Source: UBA5072 sp041737175
GTDB lineage: Bacteria; Bacteroidota; Bacteroidia; Bacteroidales; UBA10428
Length of the DNA: 64,000 nt
Direction: 5' to 3'
NCBI GenBank assembly: GCA_041737175.1
Contig: JBGSSF010000005.1
Span: forward strand, 1-64,000
Part shown: positions 42,813 through 52,798 of the stretch, in pieces
How positions within the stretch are numbered: position 1 is the first letter of the stretch
Layout of the letters: each line of letters opens with the position of its first letter
Program-made: the position numbers and the translations under genes
Notes under the pieces: model-generated
The model's input: only the letters and a program-made list of their open reading frames with translations
What the model was told of the DNA's origin: nothing
Databases searched by the model: none

Positions 42813-43532
42813 ATGGAACATTGGTTGAGCCGCACTGAGTTGCTGATCGGTAAAGAGAACCTGGATAAACTTGCTGCATCGCATGTTCTGATAGCCGGAT
42901 TGGGAGGTGTCGGCGGATACGCCGCTGAACAGCTGTGCCGGGCAGGGATCGGCCAGTTCACACTCGTTGATGGAGATATCATTAGTTCAACCAACCGTAA
43001 CCGGCAGATCATTGCTCTTGTAAGTAACGAAGGAAAACCCAAAACCGAGATCCTGGCGAAACGGCTGCTTGATATCAACCCTGAGGTCAGAATTGATGTT
43101 ATCAGCGAATACCTTAGAGAGGAACGGTTCGCTTCCATTCTTGATCAATCCTTTGATTATGTTGTAGATGCCATTGATACCCTGACGCCGAAAGTGACCC
43201 TGCTCGCTGAAGCGGCCAGGAAAGGTCATGCCATTGTCAGTTCCATGGGATCCGGAGGAAAGCTGCATCCCGAGAGCATCGAGATAAACGATATCTCCCA
43301 GTCGCATCATTGCAAATTCGCCTATATCGTCAGGAAATACCTTCACCGGCGTGGTATTTTCACGGGCATTACCGTAGTATATTCCCCCGAACCGGTTAGT
43401 AAAAAGGTTATCCGTGAAGTGACCGGCGAAGAAAACAAACGTTCTGTCGTTGGCACTATATCCTACATGCCTCCTGTATTTGGATGTTTTTGCGCTTCGG
43501 TGGTTATCCGTAATATTATGAACAGGACATGA
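42813..43532 (+). CDS. tcdA: tRNA threonylcarbamoyladenosine dehydratase
   Basis: The 239-residue ThiF/E1-like protein has the nucleotide-binding GLGGVGGYAAEQLCRAG and the R-finger region SSTNRNRQI. It also has the AIVSSMGSGGKLHPESI stretch typical of TcdA (CsdL/YgdL), which cyclises t6A to ct6A at tRNA position 37. It is tightly coupled to the upstream TatD-like gene. Confidence 0.92.
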   Translation: MEHWLSRTELLIGKENLDKLAASHVLIAGLGGVGGYAAEQLCRAGIGQFTLVDGDIISSTNRNRQIIALVSNEGKPKTEILAKRLLDINPEVRIDVISEYLREERFASILDQSFDYVVDAIDTLTPKVTLLAEAARKGHAIVSSMGSGGKLHPESIEINDISQSHHCKFAYIVRKYLHRRGIFTGITVVYSPEPVSKKVIREVTGEENKRSVVGTISYMPPVFGCFCASVVIRNIMNRT

Positions 43533-43744
43533 ACCCGGGCAGCGTTTGGGGATTGCCTTTTACGAGAACAATTGCAGATCTTACAGGTGCCGATAACTCT
43601 GCGAAATCTCCGAAATATATTATCTGCGATAATCTGCGGGAAAAAATCACTAATTTTATTCTGATGTTCACAACCATGGAAAAAGAAATCATCACTGCCA
43701 TTGCCCTGGGTATCGGATTAAGTGCCAAAACACCTATCCTATGA
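43529..43744 (+). CDS. Possible small protein overlapping tcdA and the next gene
   Basis: A 71-codon frame starts in an ATGA overlap with the tcdA stop and ends in another ATGA overlap with the metallo-hydrolase start. That geometry suits translational coupling. However, the sequence resembles no family, and the middle holds repeated ATCTGCG words like intergenic DNA. It may just be the spacer. Confidence 0.25.
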   Translation: MNPGSVWGLPFTRTIADLTGADNSAKSPKYIICDNLREKITNFILMFTTMEKEIITAIALGIGLSAKTPIL

Positions 43745-44559
43745 AAAGACGAGTTTTTGTAAGAACATTTATACTGGGAACAGGTGTGGTTATGGTCCGG
43801 AATTACAATGTATCTGCTGTCGCTGCTGATCATGATACCATCCTGGTGAAAATGATTTACAACAATACAGGCAACCATCCCGATTTTAAAAGGGAATGGG
43901 GACTGGCCATGTGGATCGAAGAGGATAACCATGCCGTCCTTTTCGATACAGGTGGCAATCCCGAAACATTTTGGAAAAATATCCAGGCGGCAGGTATCGA
44001 TCTGTCAAAGCTCTCATCCATCATCATTTCCCATAATCACTGGGATCATACCCGGGGAATTCCGCTCGTCCTGGATAAGATCACCCAGAATGCAGTCATG
44101 TACGTTCCGGCTTCGGATGCAACGGAAATAATAATCAACACATCCCTGGTGACCATTAAACCGGTAACTGGTGCGCAGCATATTGCTGAATCGGTATGGA
44201 CCACCGGTGAAATGCAGGGAACCTTGGGACGTAACATAATCTATGAACAATCTGTCATGATTGTCAGGGATAACCTGGTTTATGTGTTCACGGGATGTGC
44301 TCACCCGGGTATTGTACCTATTGTTGAGAAAGCTAAAACCTTATATCCTGATAAGACGATCGCACTGGCTGCCGGAGGATTTCACCTGATCGATAAATCT
44401 GATGAACAGATTCAGGAGGTATCTGTTAAACTGAAAGAAATGATGGTTCAAAATATTGCCCCTTCACACTGTACCGGCGATAAAGCCATTGAATTCTTCA
44501 GATCTGAATGGAAGGACCGTTTCATTGATTTTAATATCGGAGATGATTATAAAATATAA
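43741..44559 (+). CDS. Exported metallo-beta-lactamase-fold hydrolase
   Basis: The 272-residue protein begins KRRVFVRTFILGTG, which looks like a twin-arginine signal but could be Sec. The metal site is SHNHWDHTRG (about 97-103), with further ligands in FTGCAHPGIV and a C-terminal SHCTG. It resembles the MBL subgroup related to 7,8-dihydropterin-6-methyl-4-aminobenzene-phosphate synthase. The substrate is unknown. It ends 4 bp before the S9 peptidase gene. Confidence 0.85.
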   Translation: MKRRVFVRTFILGTGVVMVRNYNVSAVAADHDTILVKMIYNNTGNHPDFKREWGLAMWIEEDNHAVLFDTGGNPETFWKNIQAAGIDLSKLSSIIISHNHWDHTRGIPLVLDKITQNAVMYVPASDATEIIINTSLVTIKPVTGAQHIAESVWTTGEMQGTLGRNIIYEQSVMIVRDNLVYVFTGCAHPGIVPIVEKAKTLYPDKTIALAAGGFHLIDKSDEQIQEVSVKLKEMMVQNIAPSHCTGDKAIEFFRSEWKDRFIDFNIGDDYKI

Positions 44560-44563
44560 CCCT

Positions 44564-46498
44564 ATGAAAAAAATCCCGTCTTTTTTATTGCTGTTTTTGT
44601 TTACCGCTGCTTTTGCACAGCAGGATTACATTCCCGTTTCGGATAACCTGGTTGCCGAGGGCATCCCTCCCCTTCCGCAACAATACATTGCTGATGTCAG
44701 GAATTATACCGAAGCGCGTTCCGCTTCACTGGTCGACTGGAATCCCATCAGGAAGGAAATGCTTATCACTACAAGGTTTGGCAACAGCAACCAGCTTCAC
44801 TATATAAAATTCCCCGGCGGAGACAGAAAGCAGATTACTTTCTTTGATGAACCCATCGGTTCTGCTCGTTTTCAACCCGTTGACGGGAGTTATTTTCTGT
44901 TTCTCAAAGATTTCGGGGGTAATGAATTTTCCCAGATCTTTCGTTTTGACCTGGTTGATAATAAGATCACCCTGCTTACCGATGGGAAACGATCGCAGAA
45001 TGGCGGGATCATATGGAATCACAAAGGGGATCTGATCGCCTACAACTCCACCAAAAGAAACGGACAGGACAGGGATATTTTTATCATGAATCCGCTGGAC
45101 CCTGCATCTGATAGAAAAATTCTTGAAAATGCAGGCGGTGGCTGGGGTGCGGTCGACTGGTCACCCAACGACAGCAAACTACTCGTGGAGGAAGGCATAT
45201 CGGTAAATGAATCCCGACTATATCTTGTGGACGTTTCAACCGGCACTAAAAGCAGGTTACTGCCTGAAAAAGATGAACGTACAACTTACAGCGGTATCTG
45301 TTTTTCTAAAGACGGAAAGGGAATTTATCTGATAACCAATAAAGAAGGAGAATTTAACCAGCTGGTTTATTTTGACCTTGCTACCCGGAAAATGCAACAT
45401 ATTACAAAAGACATACACTGGGATGTAGAGGGCGCCGAACTGTCAAAAGACGGTTCTCAGCTTGCTTTTACAACCAATGAAAACGGATTGTCGAAGTTGT
45501 ATCTGCTGTCCACCGATACCCATACATATAAACCGGTGTCCGGTATACCAACCGGGGTGTTCGGCAGATTCGTCTGGTCCGGTGATTCAAAATCCATTGG
45601 TCTCACTTTTATCAGTTACAATGCCTCGGCCGATGTATACGAATACAATACAACAACGGGTGAATTCACCCGCTGGACCGAAAGCGAGCTGGGGGGTATG
45701 GATGTTTCCACCCTGCAGGAACCGGAGCTAATCACGTGGAAAACCTTTGACAGCAAAATCATATCAGGATACTTGTACAGGGCCTCTACCAAATATACCG
45801 ACAAACGGCCTGTCATCATCAATATCCACGGCGGACCCGAGGGACAGTCTTTGCCCAGCTTTCTGGGCCGATCCAATTACTACCTCAATGAACTGGGTGT
45901 TTCCATTAACTATCCCAATGTCAGGGGCTCGTCAGGTTACGGGAAAACCTTTGTTGATCTTGACAATGGCATGAAACGGGAGGAATCGGTAAAAGATATC
46001 GGCGCATTGATCGACTGGATCGCACAGCAACCTGACCTTGACAAGGACAGGATCATGGTAACCGGCGGCAGTTACGGCGGCTACATGACCCTGGCTGTAT
46101 CTTACCTATACAGCGATAGAATACGCTGTTCACTCGATGTGGTGGGCATTTCCAACTTCAATACCTTTATGAAAAATACGGAGGCTTATCGCAGGGATTT
46201 ACGCCGCGTTGAATACGGTGACGAAAGAGATCCTGCCATGGCCGCTTTCTTTGAGGCAATCGCTCCCATGAACCATACCGATAAGATTAAGAAACCCCTG
46301 TTCATTGTGCAGGGAGGGAATGACCCCAGGGTACCCTATACCGAATCGATCCAGATGAAGGAAAAGATCCAGCAAAACGGAGGCACTGTCTGGTTCCTGA
46401 TGGCAAAGGATGAAGGACATGGTTTCCGGAAAAAAACCAATGTCGACTTCCAGTTCTACGCCACGATTGAATTTATAAAGCAATTCCTGCTTAACTAA
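44564..46498 (+). CDS. Exported S9-family peptidase (prolyl oligopeptidase type)
   Basis: Starting at MKKIPSFLLLFLFTAAFAQQ (a signal peptide) gives 644 residues; the open frame begins earlier inside the previous gene. A beta-propeller (about 40-380) precedes the alpha/beta-hydrolase domain. The triad is Ser in GGSYGGYM (about 503), Asp in GGNDPRVP (about 585) and His in DEGHGF (about 617). It probably trims peptides in the periplasm. It is flanked by two other exported hydrolases in one unidirectional run. Confidence 0.93.
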   Translation: MKKIPSFLLLFLFTAAFAQQDYIPVSDNLVAEGIPPLPQQYIADVRNYTEARSASLVDWNPIRKEMLITTRFGNSNQLHYIKFPGGDRKQITFFDEPIGSARFQPVDGSYFLFLKDFGGNEFSQIFRFDLVDNKITLLTDGKRSQNGGIIWNHKGDLIAYNSTKRNGQDRDIFIMNPLDPASDRKILENAGGGWGAVDWSPNDSKLLVEEGISVNESRLYLVDVSTGTKSRLLPEKDERTTYSGICFSKDGKGIYLITNKEGEFNQLVYFDLATRKMQHITKDIHWDVEGAELSKDGSQLAFTTNENGLSKLYLLSTDTHTYKPVSGIPTGVFGRFVWSGDSKSIGLTFISYNASADVYEYNTTTGEFTRWTESELGGMDVSTLQEPELITWKTFDSKIISGYLYRASTKYTDKRPVIINIHGGPEGQSLPSFLGRSNYYLNELGVSINYPNVRGSSGYGKTFVDLDNGMKREESVKDIGALIDWIAQQPDLDKDRIMVTGGSYGGYMTLAVSYLYSDRIRCSLDVVGISNFNTFMKNTEAYRRDLRRVEYGDERDPAMAAFFEAIAPMNHTDKIKKPLFIVQGGNDPRVPYTESIQMKEKIQQNGGTVWFLMAKDEGHGFRKKTNVDFQFYATIEFIKQFLLN

Positions 46499-46508
46499 AT
46501 CCCAAATC

Positions 46509-48038
46509 ATGAAAAAACATTTACTGGTCCTGATCCTGGTTTTACCGCTCCTGCTGAGCCAGGCATTCGGTCAGGACAATATCCCGGCTTTCATTGCGGA
46601 TAGCCTGGATAATTATATTGCCAGGGCATTCACTGCTGAAAAGCTTCCGGGACTTGCAGTATGTATTGTTAAAAACGGAAAAGTCGTTCTGATGAAAGGC
46701 TATGGTGTAAAGGAATGGGGAGGCGATGACAGCGTGGATGAAAACACCCTGTTTATGATAGGGTCAAATACCAAGGCTTTTACAGCAACAGCACTTGCCA
46801 TGCTGCAAAGCGAGAATAAGTTATCCTTAAATGATAAAGTGACCCAATGGATACCTGAATTCAGGCTCGATAACCAGCTGGCAGGAGAACAAGCCATTAT
46901 CCGTGATCTGCTGAGTCACCGCATTGGATTTCGGACTTTCCAGGGTGATTTTACTTACTGGAAAAGTAATCTTACCCGTGGGGAAGTCATTGAAAAAATG
47001 GGACATATCAAAGCTCCGTATCCTTTCCGCACGATATGGGGATATTGCAATGCCGCATTTCTGACCGCGGGTGAAATCATCCCCAGGGCTACCGGGATAC
47101 AGTGGGAAGATTTTATGAAACAGAAAATTTTTGATCCCCTGGGAATGACAAGAACTCTTGCCTTGAACGCGCAACTGCCATCGGCGGAAAACAAAGCTTA
47201 TGCACACGATATCGTAAACGGGAATCTAATAGTTGTTCCATACTGCAGCATGGACAACCTTGCCCCCGCCGGCAGTATCAGCTCATCGGCAAATGACCTC
47301 AGCAAATGGATGATCATGCTTTTAAACAATGGAAAGTACGGTGATATCCAGGTTGTACCGAAAGCTGCTATTGATGAGACCCGTTACCCCCATTCCATCA
47401 TGGGAACAGGAGGTGCTTTATACAACAAGGGCCATTTCAGATTATATGGCCTTGGATTTGACCTGCGTGAGTATGAAGGCAGGACAATTGTATCTCATAC
47501 CGGAGCAGTTACCGGATTTCTTTCCAGCCTTACCCTGGTTCCGGATGAAAACCTGGGCATCGTGGTATTGACCAATTCCATCAGGAATTCACTTTATTAC
47601 GCGCTGAACCTGGAAATACTGGATGCTTTTCTTGGGCTCCCTTACCGGAATTACAGTCGCTATTTTGAATTTGCAGAGCAATTTGAAAAAGCAAAACAGG
47701 TAAATCTCGAAAAACAGTTCCGGGACTCGGTTTCACTCCATCTAAAAACTGCTTTACCACTCCAAGAATATACCGGTGATTATTTCAACGAAGTTTACGG
47801 CACGATACACATCAATGAGCAGGAAGGAGCATTACTGATGAAGTTTCAACATCATACCAATATGCACGCCAAACTGGAATCACTGGGTGGCAATCGCTTT
47901 TATGTCACTTTTTCCGATCCTGAATTTGAGACCGCTGTTTTCCCCTTTGTGGTTGAAAACGGGAAGGTGAAGACAGTGACTGTAAAAGTGGCGGATTTTA
48001 TAGAGTATACTCCCTACATTTTTAAGAAAACAGATTAA
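46509..48038 (+). CDS. Serine beta-lactamase-like hydrolase with C-terminal DUF3471
   Basis: The 509-residue exported protein has a signal peptide (ending SQAFGQ). Its class C beta-lactamase/DD-peptidase-type domain carries the SxxK motif in GSNTKAFTA (Ser about 86), YCN near 178 and HTGAVTG near 330. The last 100 residues are a beta domain (YTGDYFNEVYGTIHI) of the DUF3471 type. Such proteins are usually peptidases or esterases rather than resistance enzymes, and the substrate is unknown. It starts 10 bp after the S9 peptidase. Confidence 0.93.
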   Translation: MKKHLLVLILVLPLLLSQAFGQDNIPAFIADSLDNYIARAFTAEKLPGLAVCIVKNGKVVLMKGYGVKEWGGDDSVDENTLFMIGSNTKAFTATALAMLQSENKLSLNDKVTQWIPEFRLDNQLAGEQAIIRDLLSHRIGFRTFQGDFTYWKSNLTRGEVIEKMGHIKAPYPFRTIWGYCNAAFLTAGEIIPRATGIQWEDFMKQKIFDPLGMTRTLALNAQLPSAENKAYAHDIVNGNLIVVPYCSMDNLAPAGSISSSANDLSKWMIMLLNNGKYGDIQVVPKAAIDETRYPHSIMGTGGALYNKGHFRLYGLGFDLREYEGRTIVSHTGAVTGFLSSLTLVPDENLGIVVLTNSIRNSLYYALNLEILDAFLGLPYRNYSRYFEFAEQFEKAKQVNLEKQFRDSVSLHLKTALPLQEYTGDYFNEVYGTIHINEQEGALLMKFQHHTNMHAKLESLGGNRFYVTFSDPEFETAVFPFVVENGKVKTVTVKVADFIEYTPYIFKKTD

Positions 48039-48048
48039 GTATTCTTCC

Positions 48049-48127
48049 ACATCTGCACATTTGCACATCTGCACATTTGCACATTTGCACATTTGCACAT
48101 TTGCACACCCGCCTGCCGGCGGGCAGG
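48049..48127. repeat. ACATTTGC tandem array with GC-rich palindrome
   Basis: About seven copies of an 8-nt unit (ACATTTGC or ACATCTGC) run from 48049 to about 48106. A palindrome, CCCGCCTGCCGGCGGGCAGG (48108-48127), follows, then one more TTTGCACA. It fills the gap between two convergent genes. The palindrome could double as a terminator for either gene. Confidence 0.85.
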
Positions 48128-48135
48128 TTTGCACA

Positions 48136-50997
48136 TTATGATCTCGATACCACAAACCCTGTGGTACTTACTTCCATCCTCACAAACCTGGCCCTGTTGT
48201 TGGGGGGATGCTGTGTGAGAACCGACCGGATCCTGGTTGCGGCTTCCGGGTCTTTCGCGCAGATCAGCATATAGCCGCCACCACCGGCGCCCAGGAGTTT
48301 AAATCCTGTTGAAAACTCCTGTATCCTGTCAATGATTTGCTGAACCTCCGCTGTATTGGTCCCGCTGTCCAGGGCATTGTTGAGTTTCCACGAATGGGCC
48401 ACCATTTTACCGGCATAGGCCAGATCAGACCGCTGCATCGCTTCTGCAAGCCTGTAAGCATGCAGTTTGATCTCATCTACAATCTGCAACCGGTGACCCT
48501 CATTCAGAAACATTCCCCGCACGATCTCGGCCAGGATATTTTTTGCCACGCGGGTAACTCCCGTATAGTAGAGCAGCCAACAATCCTTAAATTCAGGTTG
48601 CGTGAAAATCCGGTCAGGTATCCAGCGAACGCTGATCTTTTCCTGGGTACCGGGTTCCGATTCCAGTAATTTGATGCCCGGAAGAATGCCGCCATACTGA
48701 TCCTGCCAGCCGCCACCCGTGGTAAGCAATTGCTCCAGCACCAGGGTGCGGTGACAAATAGCATGGTGATCCCAGTTGAGCGCGCAAAAATCAGAAAGTG
48801 ACCCCATAAGGGTTGCTGCCAGTATGGAGCTGGTTCCCAAACCCGATCCCTTGGGCATGGCTGCCAGCAATGAAATTTCAAAACCACCGCCGAATGCCTG
48901 CAACTGCTCCTGCAAAGACGTAAAGCGGGTACCGCAAAAATCAGGATGAAATCCCGCCAGGCACAGTGATGCTTTGGGAATGGAGAATGCCGAACCAACC
49001 TGGTTATATGCCTTCAATTCATCGAATGTGTTGATCACTTCCGACACGCCGTTATCAATGGAACGAAGGGTAATATGATTTTCATGGCACAACCTGATGT
49101 ATATCTGGATGGGGGGCTGACCATTTAGTTCCACGGCCACATTAAGCACCGAACCACCGCTTTGCAGGCAGTAAGGAGGTGTATCCGACCATCCTCCCGC
49201 CAGGTCGAGCCGGGCCGGGCTCCGCCCCCAGACTATCTGATCGGGGTAAATATTTAACCGTGGAATAAGCTTATCCGAAGCCGTTCCGGCGATGGTCATC
49301 TGCAGGATCCTGAAAGCTTCTGCCTCTTCCTTTTCCCCGTTCAACCCCTTCAGTCTCATCACTTCCGAACGGAACATGTGATCCCTGAAGCGGAGCATCG
49401 GAGATTCCGACTGCGGCAATGCGTCTGGCAGAGCCATATCAGATGCAGCATATTCCCGGGCGATATGCTTCAGGTCAGCCTGGTAGAAAACGCTCCGTTT
49501 ATAATTGACCGCCAGTTTGGTCAGATTTTGCTGCCTGAAAGATGCACGCTGCCGGAATAGCCTTGTCAGACTGGCCCTTTCGCTGATCTGATCGGCAGAT
49601 AACCTCGCAGCCGTCAGCCAACGCATCTTTTGGTCATGAATTGCATCAGGCTGAAGCATCCATTGTATGAATTCACCTGATAAATCACTTCGTTTCACCA
49701 CAGGGAACAAGGGTGCCATCTGAATGTCAACCAGTTCTTCCAAACCGGCTTCTTTAAGGGCAATACCTCTTTCTTCAAGCCAGTAATTCACCGGTTTCCC
49801 CATCCACAAGGCCGTTTCATCCCCGATTGTCCCCCTGAATGTATCTTCCATGCCATAGGGACGTATGCAATAATCGATCTCCCCTATCGGAATGATGTCC
49901 AGACAGATTCCGGCTTTTAGCGAAATATCCCAGTCATTGCCCGGAATGCCGGTGATCACATGGTCATGGTACATTACCCATGTTGACGGAACATGGCTGT
50001 TTTCAATCCAGATATGATGGTGATTCGGATTCCATAGGATATCAGCGATTGCGTTCTGCACAAACAGGGAAGGATGAGGCTTCACCCGGTAATGCCAGAT
50101 GTTTCGCTGATCCTGCACCCTGTTCTGAATCCTTTCGGTGGAGCTGATCAGCTCGGGTGAAGTGCCATAATGGTAAAATTCACTTTTGTTCATGGGCACA
50201 ATTTCCGCCGATAAACGGCTTATTTCGGGATCGGAATTCGAGGGATGCGCTCCCAGGCAGGTTCCGAATGCGCTGTACAGATCATAAAAAGAAGGCACTT
50301 TGTGCGCAAAATCATGCCCGTTCCATCCGCATTTTTGCATCAGCAATTCAACAGCGCGGTCACTGAGCACCCAGATCCCGATGTCCATGAGGTATAAATG
50401 AGAGCCGGCAAGATGTTCAATTCTGTCGTGATCGGGTTTCTGCAGCATGAAGTCCAGCTGCCGCGGATTATCGCGCGAGGTAAAGAAAACGCCGTGATGG
50501 GATGCCAGGTGCGCATCCACCCAAATTCCGAAACAGACCACATCGGCTTCAGGCAGTTCAAAAGGCACTTCCGGCGAATGAATCAATACATCGCCGGCTG
50601 CGATTAAAGTATTCTGCACGGCTCCGGAAACCTCCATGATTTTTTCCAGGAGTGGCATTTGCAAATCCAGCAGCGTCTGGTTGATGCGTTGTCCCCGGCT
50701 CCACCGGAAAACCGGTACCGGGGCCAGCAATTTGCCTGAAGGAGCATAGGCCGGTAACCGGCGACTTTGCCCCCCGGCATGAATGATGATCTTTTTTTCC
50801 GCTGCCAGGTAATCCGCAAATGAAGCGCTTTTCATACGGACTTTTTTATGGGCAGCCAGGAGGTGCGCGGTTCCTCCGCCGGAACCTATTCTGGATCCCT
50901 GTGGATCTGATAGGACGAACCAGTTCTCAGGCTTGTTCTCGGTTATTTCATGAAAAGAAGTTACCAGGTTCTCCGGTAATGAAAGCAAGGTTTGCAT
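48136..50997 (-). CDS. fkp: Bifunctional L-fucokinase / GDP-fucose pyrophosphorylase
   Basis: The 953-residue protein closely matches the known Bacteroides Fkp (about 950 residues). The N-terminal pyrophosphorylase has IIHAGGQSRRLPAYAPSGK (about 70-90) and CFGIWVDAHLASHHGVFF. A linker is followed by a C-terminal GHMP kinase with MPKGSGLGTSSILAATL (about 713-730) and LLGAGGGGYML. It converts free L-fucose to GDP-fucose for surface glycan fucosylation. It is 41 bp downstream of a susD gene on the same strand, suggesting co-transcription with a SusCD uptake pair. Confidence 0.97.
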   Translation of the reverse strand: MQTLLSLPENLVTSFHEITENKPENWFVLSDPQGSRIGSGGGTAHLLAAHKKVRMKSASFADYLAAEKKIIIHAGGQSRRLPAYAPSGKLLAPVPVFRWSRGQRINQTLLDLQMPLLEKIMEVSGAVQNTLIAAGDVLIHSPEVPFELPEADVVCFGIWVDAHLASHHGVFFTSRDNPRQLDFMLQKPDHDRIEHLAGSHLYLMDIGIWVLSDRAVELLMQKCGWNGHDFAHKVPSFYDLYSAFGTCLGAHPSNSDPEISRLSAEIVPMNKSEFYHYGTSPELISSTERIQNRVQDQRNIWHYRVKPHPSLFVQNAIADILWNPNHHHIWIENSHVPSTWVMYHDHVITGIPGNDWDISLKAGICLDIIPIGEIDYCIRPYGMEDTFRGTIGDETALWMGKPVNYWLEERGIALKEAGLEELVDIQMAPLFPVVKRSDLSGEFIQWMLQPDAIHDQKMRWLTAARLSADQISERASLTRLFRQRASFRQQNLTKLAVNYKRSVFYQADLKHIAREYAASDMALPDALPQSESPMLRFRDHMFRSEVMRLKGLNGEKEEAEAFRILQMTIAGTASDKLIPRLNIYPDQIVWGRSPARLDLAGGWSDTPPYCLQSGGSVLNVAVELNGQPPIQIYIRLCHENHITLRSIDNGVSEVINTFDELKAYNQVGSAFSIPKASLCLAGFHPDFCGTRFTSLQEQLQAFGGGFEISLLAAMPKGSGLGTSSILAATLMGSLSDFCALNWDHHAICHRTLVLEQLLTTGGGWQDQYGGILPGIKLLESEPGTQEKISVRWIPDRIFTQPEFKDCWLLYYTGVTRVAKNILAEIVRGMFLNEGHRLQIVDEIKLHAYRLAEAMQRSDLAYAGKMVAHSWKLNNALDSGTNTAEVQQIIDRIQEFSTGFKLLGAGGGGYMLICAKDPEAATRIRSVLTQHPPNNRARFVRMEVSTTGFVVSRS

Positions 50998-51038
50998 AAG
51001 GCATTGAAAGCCTCAAGATACAAAATCTTTCCGAGATT

Positions 51039-52781
51039 CTACCGGTTCTGCACCAGTCTTCCGTTGCTCATATCGATCTCGCGCTGTGGGATCGGATAAG
51101 TAACATCCTCTGGCCCTACCTGCACACCGTAATACAAAGAGTATCCACCCCAGGGAGTGGTTTTTTCATAGGTGAGAACCCTGCTCAACTCGGCAATGGT
51201 TATACCCCAGCGGTTCAGGTCGAAATACCGGTGGCCCTCCATGCCCAGTTCCAGCTTTCTTTCCATATAAAGGGCCAGTCGAGCATTTTCCTGGTTATCG
51301 AATGGATATCCGCTGGCAGGATACTCGCTGATGACATAGTTGGCTGAATTGGTAACACCATCGGCCTCCTTGACCCAACCGGCAGCATTTGCAGCCCTGG
51401 TTCGAACCAGGTTGATATTCGCACGCGCGCCATCGAGGTCATTGGTTTCTATCTGGCATTCCGCAAGCAGCAAAAGAACTTCGGCAAAACGGATCATCCG
51501 GTAACCGTTTGCTGTATATCCCGAGGTCCAGGTGCCGACTTCGGTATAAATTCCTTCCTGGGACTTTTTGTACACCTGTTTCTTGTTACTGTATGGTCCG
51601 GCGTACGTTTGATCCCGGAGCCAATCCGAACCCGTATGCTCGCCCCAGTCCCAGTATGGAATCCCTCTTCTGCCAACCGACCAGTCGAGCCGTGGATCCA
51701 GGGGCCCGGTATCCTCCGTAAAAGGATCCGAAGGTCTTAATCCCTGGTCATTGATCACCGGGACATCGTTGTACGAAAAGTCGAGTAACGGAAGCCCGCC
51801 CGTTGTCCTGAAGGAATTCACAAATTCCTGTGTCGGCTGGTAGAATCCGCAGCAACCTGCCGGTGAGCCACCGCCACCTTTATACGGGAAATTCAATACT
51901 TCGCCGTATCCGCCGTTGACTCCACCGGAACCATCATTCACCGAATACTGCACTGTATACACTGCTTCAATGCCATTCCGGTTCTCGATGTCAAAGATCT
52001 CGCCATAGGTGACGGCCAGTCCAATGGGCTGACCATTGGGTTTTTTCCCATTTACCCTGACATCCTGGAGCAAGGTAAGCGCCCCGGCATAATCGTGCTT
52101 CATTTGCATCATGGCCTTTGCCAGCAACACCTTGGATACCGTCCCATTGAACCGGCCCACCTGTTCCATATTATCGGGTAAAGAAGTCCCTTCCTGCAGG
52201 TCAGCCAGGATCTTGTCCCGGATGTCTTCGGTATTGGTGACTTTATCGATTCCTGTTTTTTCATCAATGTAAGGGATCATGGCCCACATCCGCCAGGCTT
52301 CAAAATGATACCAGCCGCGTAAAGCCTTGGCCTGTTTGAGGAAAAGATCCGCCTGCTCCGCTGTAATGTTAGCGTCTTCCACGGCCTGGTTGGTAACGAT
52401 AATGGCGCTGTTGCACCTTCCGATAGCTTCATAAACCTCTCTCCACTTTGCACCGAGGCCAGGATTTGTTGCATGCTCGGTGTAGGACTGAATGGGATTT
52501 ATAAAAGAATTGTCTACGGCAGCTGTTCCCTTATTGGCGATCATGCCACGGATATCACCATATACCCAGTTTGAAGAAGCCGCTTGCCAGTCGAACTGAT
52601 CGTTTGTACCGTCCAGCATCGAATACGCCCCGACCAAAATTGCGTCGATACCTTCTTCAGTTGCCAGCACATACTGATCCAGCTGGCCTTTCGGCCTTAC
52701 CTCAAGCCAGTCCTCACCACAGGAAGAACACAGACCGGATACAGCAATAATAAAAATTGAAAGTGCATAATTTCTTTTCAT
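51039..52781 (-). CDS. SusD/RagB-family outer-membrane lipoprotein (pair 1)
   Basis: The 580-residue lipoprotein (signal ending near LCSSC) has the SusD helical TPR core, opening EDWLEVRPKGQLDQYVLATE, and a C-terminal domain with ANGYRMIRFAEVLLLLAE and ERKLELGMEGHRYFDLNRW. It is the lid that captures ligand for its SusC partner, 17 bp upstream. Residues 270-310 contain a Gly-rich KGGGGSPAGCCGF loop shared with the second SusD in this window. Both have exactly 580 residues. Ligand unknown; no glycosidase adjoins it. Confidence 0.95.
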   Translation of the reverse strand: MKRNYALSIFIIAVSGLCSSCGEDWLEVRPKGQLDQYVLATEEGIDAILVGAYSMLDGTNDQFDWQAASSNWVYGDIRGMIANKGTAAVDNSFINPIQSYTEHATNPGLGAKWREVYEAIGRCNSAIIVTNQAVEDANITAEQADLFLKQAKALRGWYHFEAWRMWAMIPYIDEKTGIDKVTNTEDIRDKILADLQEGTSLPDNMEQVGRFNGTVSKVLLAKAMMQMKHDYAGALTLLQDVRVNGKKPNGQPIGLAVTYGEIFDIENRNGIEAVYTVQYSVNDGSGGVNGGYGEVLNFPYKGGGGSPAGCCGFYQPTQEFVNSFRTTGGLPLLDFSYNDVPVINDQGLRPSDPFTEDTGPLDPRLDWSVGRRGIPYWDWGEHTGSDWLRDQTYAGPYSNKKQVYKKSQEGIYTEVGTWTSGYTANGYRMIRFAEVLLLLAECQIETNDLDGARANINLVRTRAANAAGWVKEADGVTNSANYVISEYPASGYPFDNQENARLALYMERKLELGMEGHRYFDLNRWGITIAELSRVLTYEKTTPWGGYSLYYGVQVGPEDVTYPIPQREIDMSNGRLVQNR

Positions 52782-52798
52782 AGCCGGATGATTTTTGC

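Noticed and set aside
46509..48038. Beta-lactamase-like protein as an antibiotic-resistance gene
   Set aside because: The SxxK-YxN-HTG pattern plus DUF3471 fits the broad esterase/peptidase group; nothing specific to resistance is seen.
48049..48106. Regular 8-nt repeats considered as a CRISPR array
   Set aside because: Units are far too short, there are no spacers, and no cas genes occur in the window.
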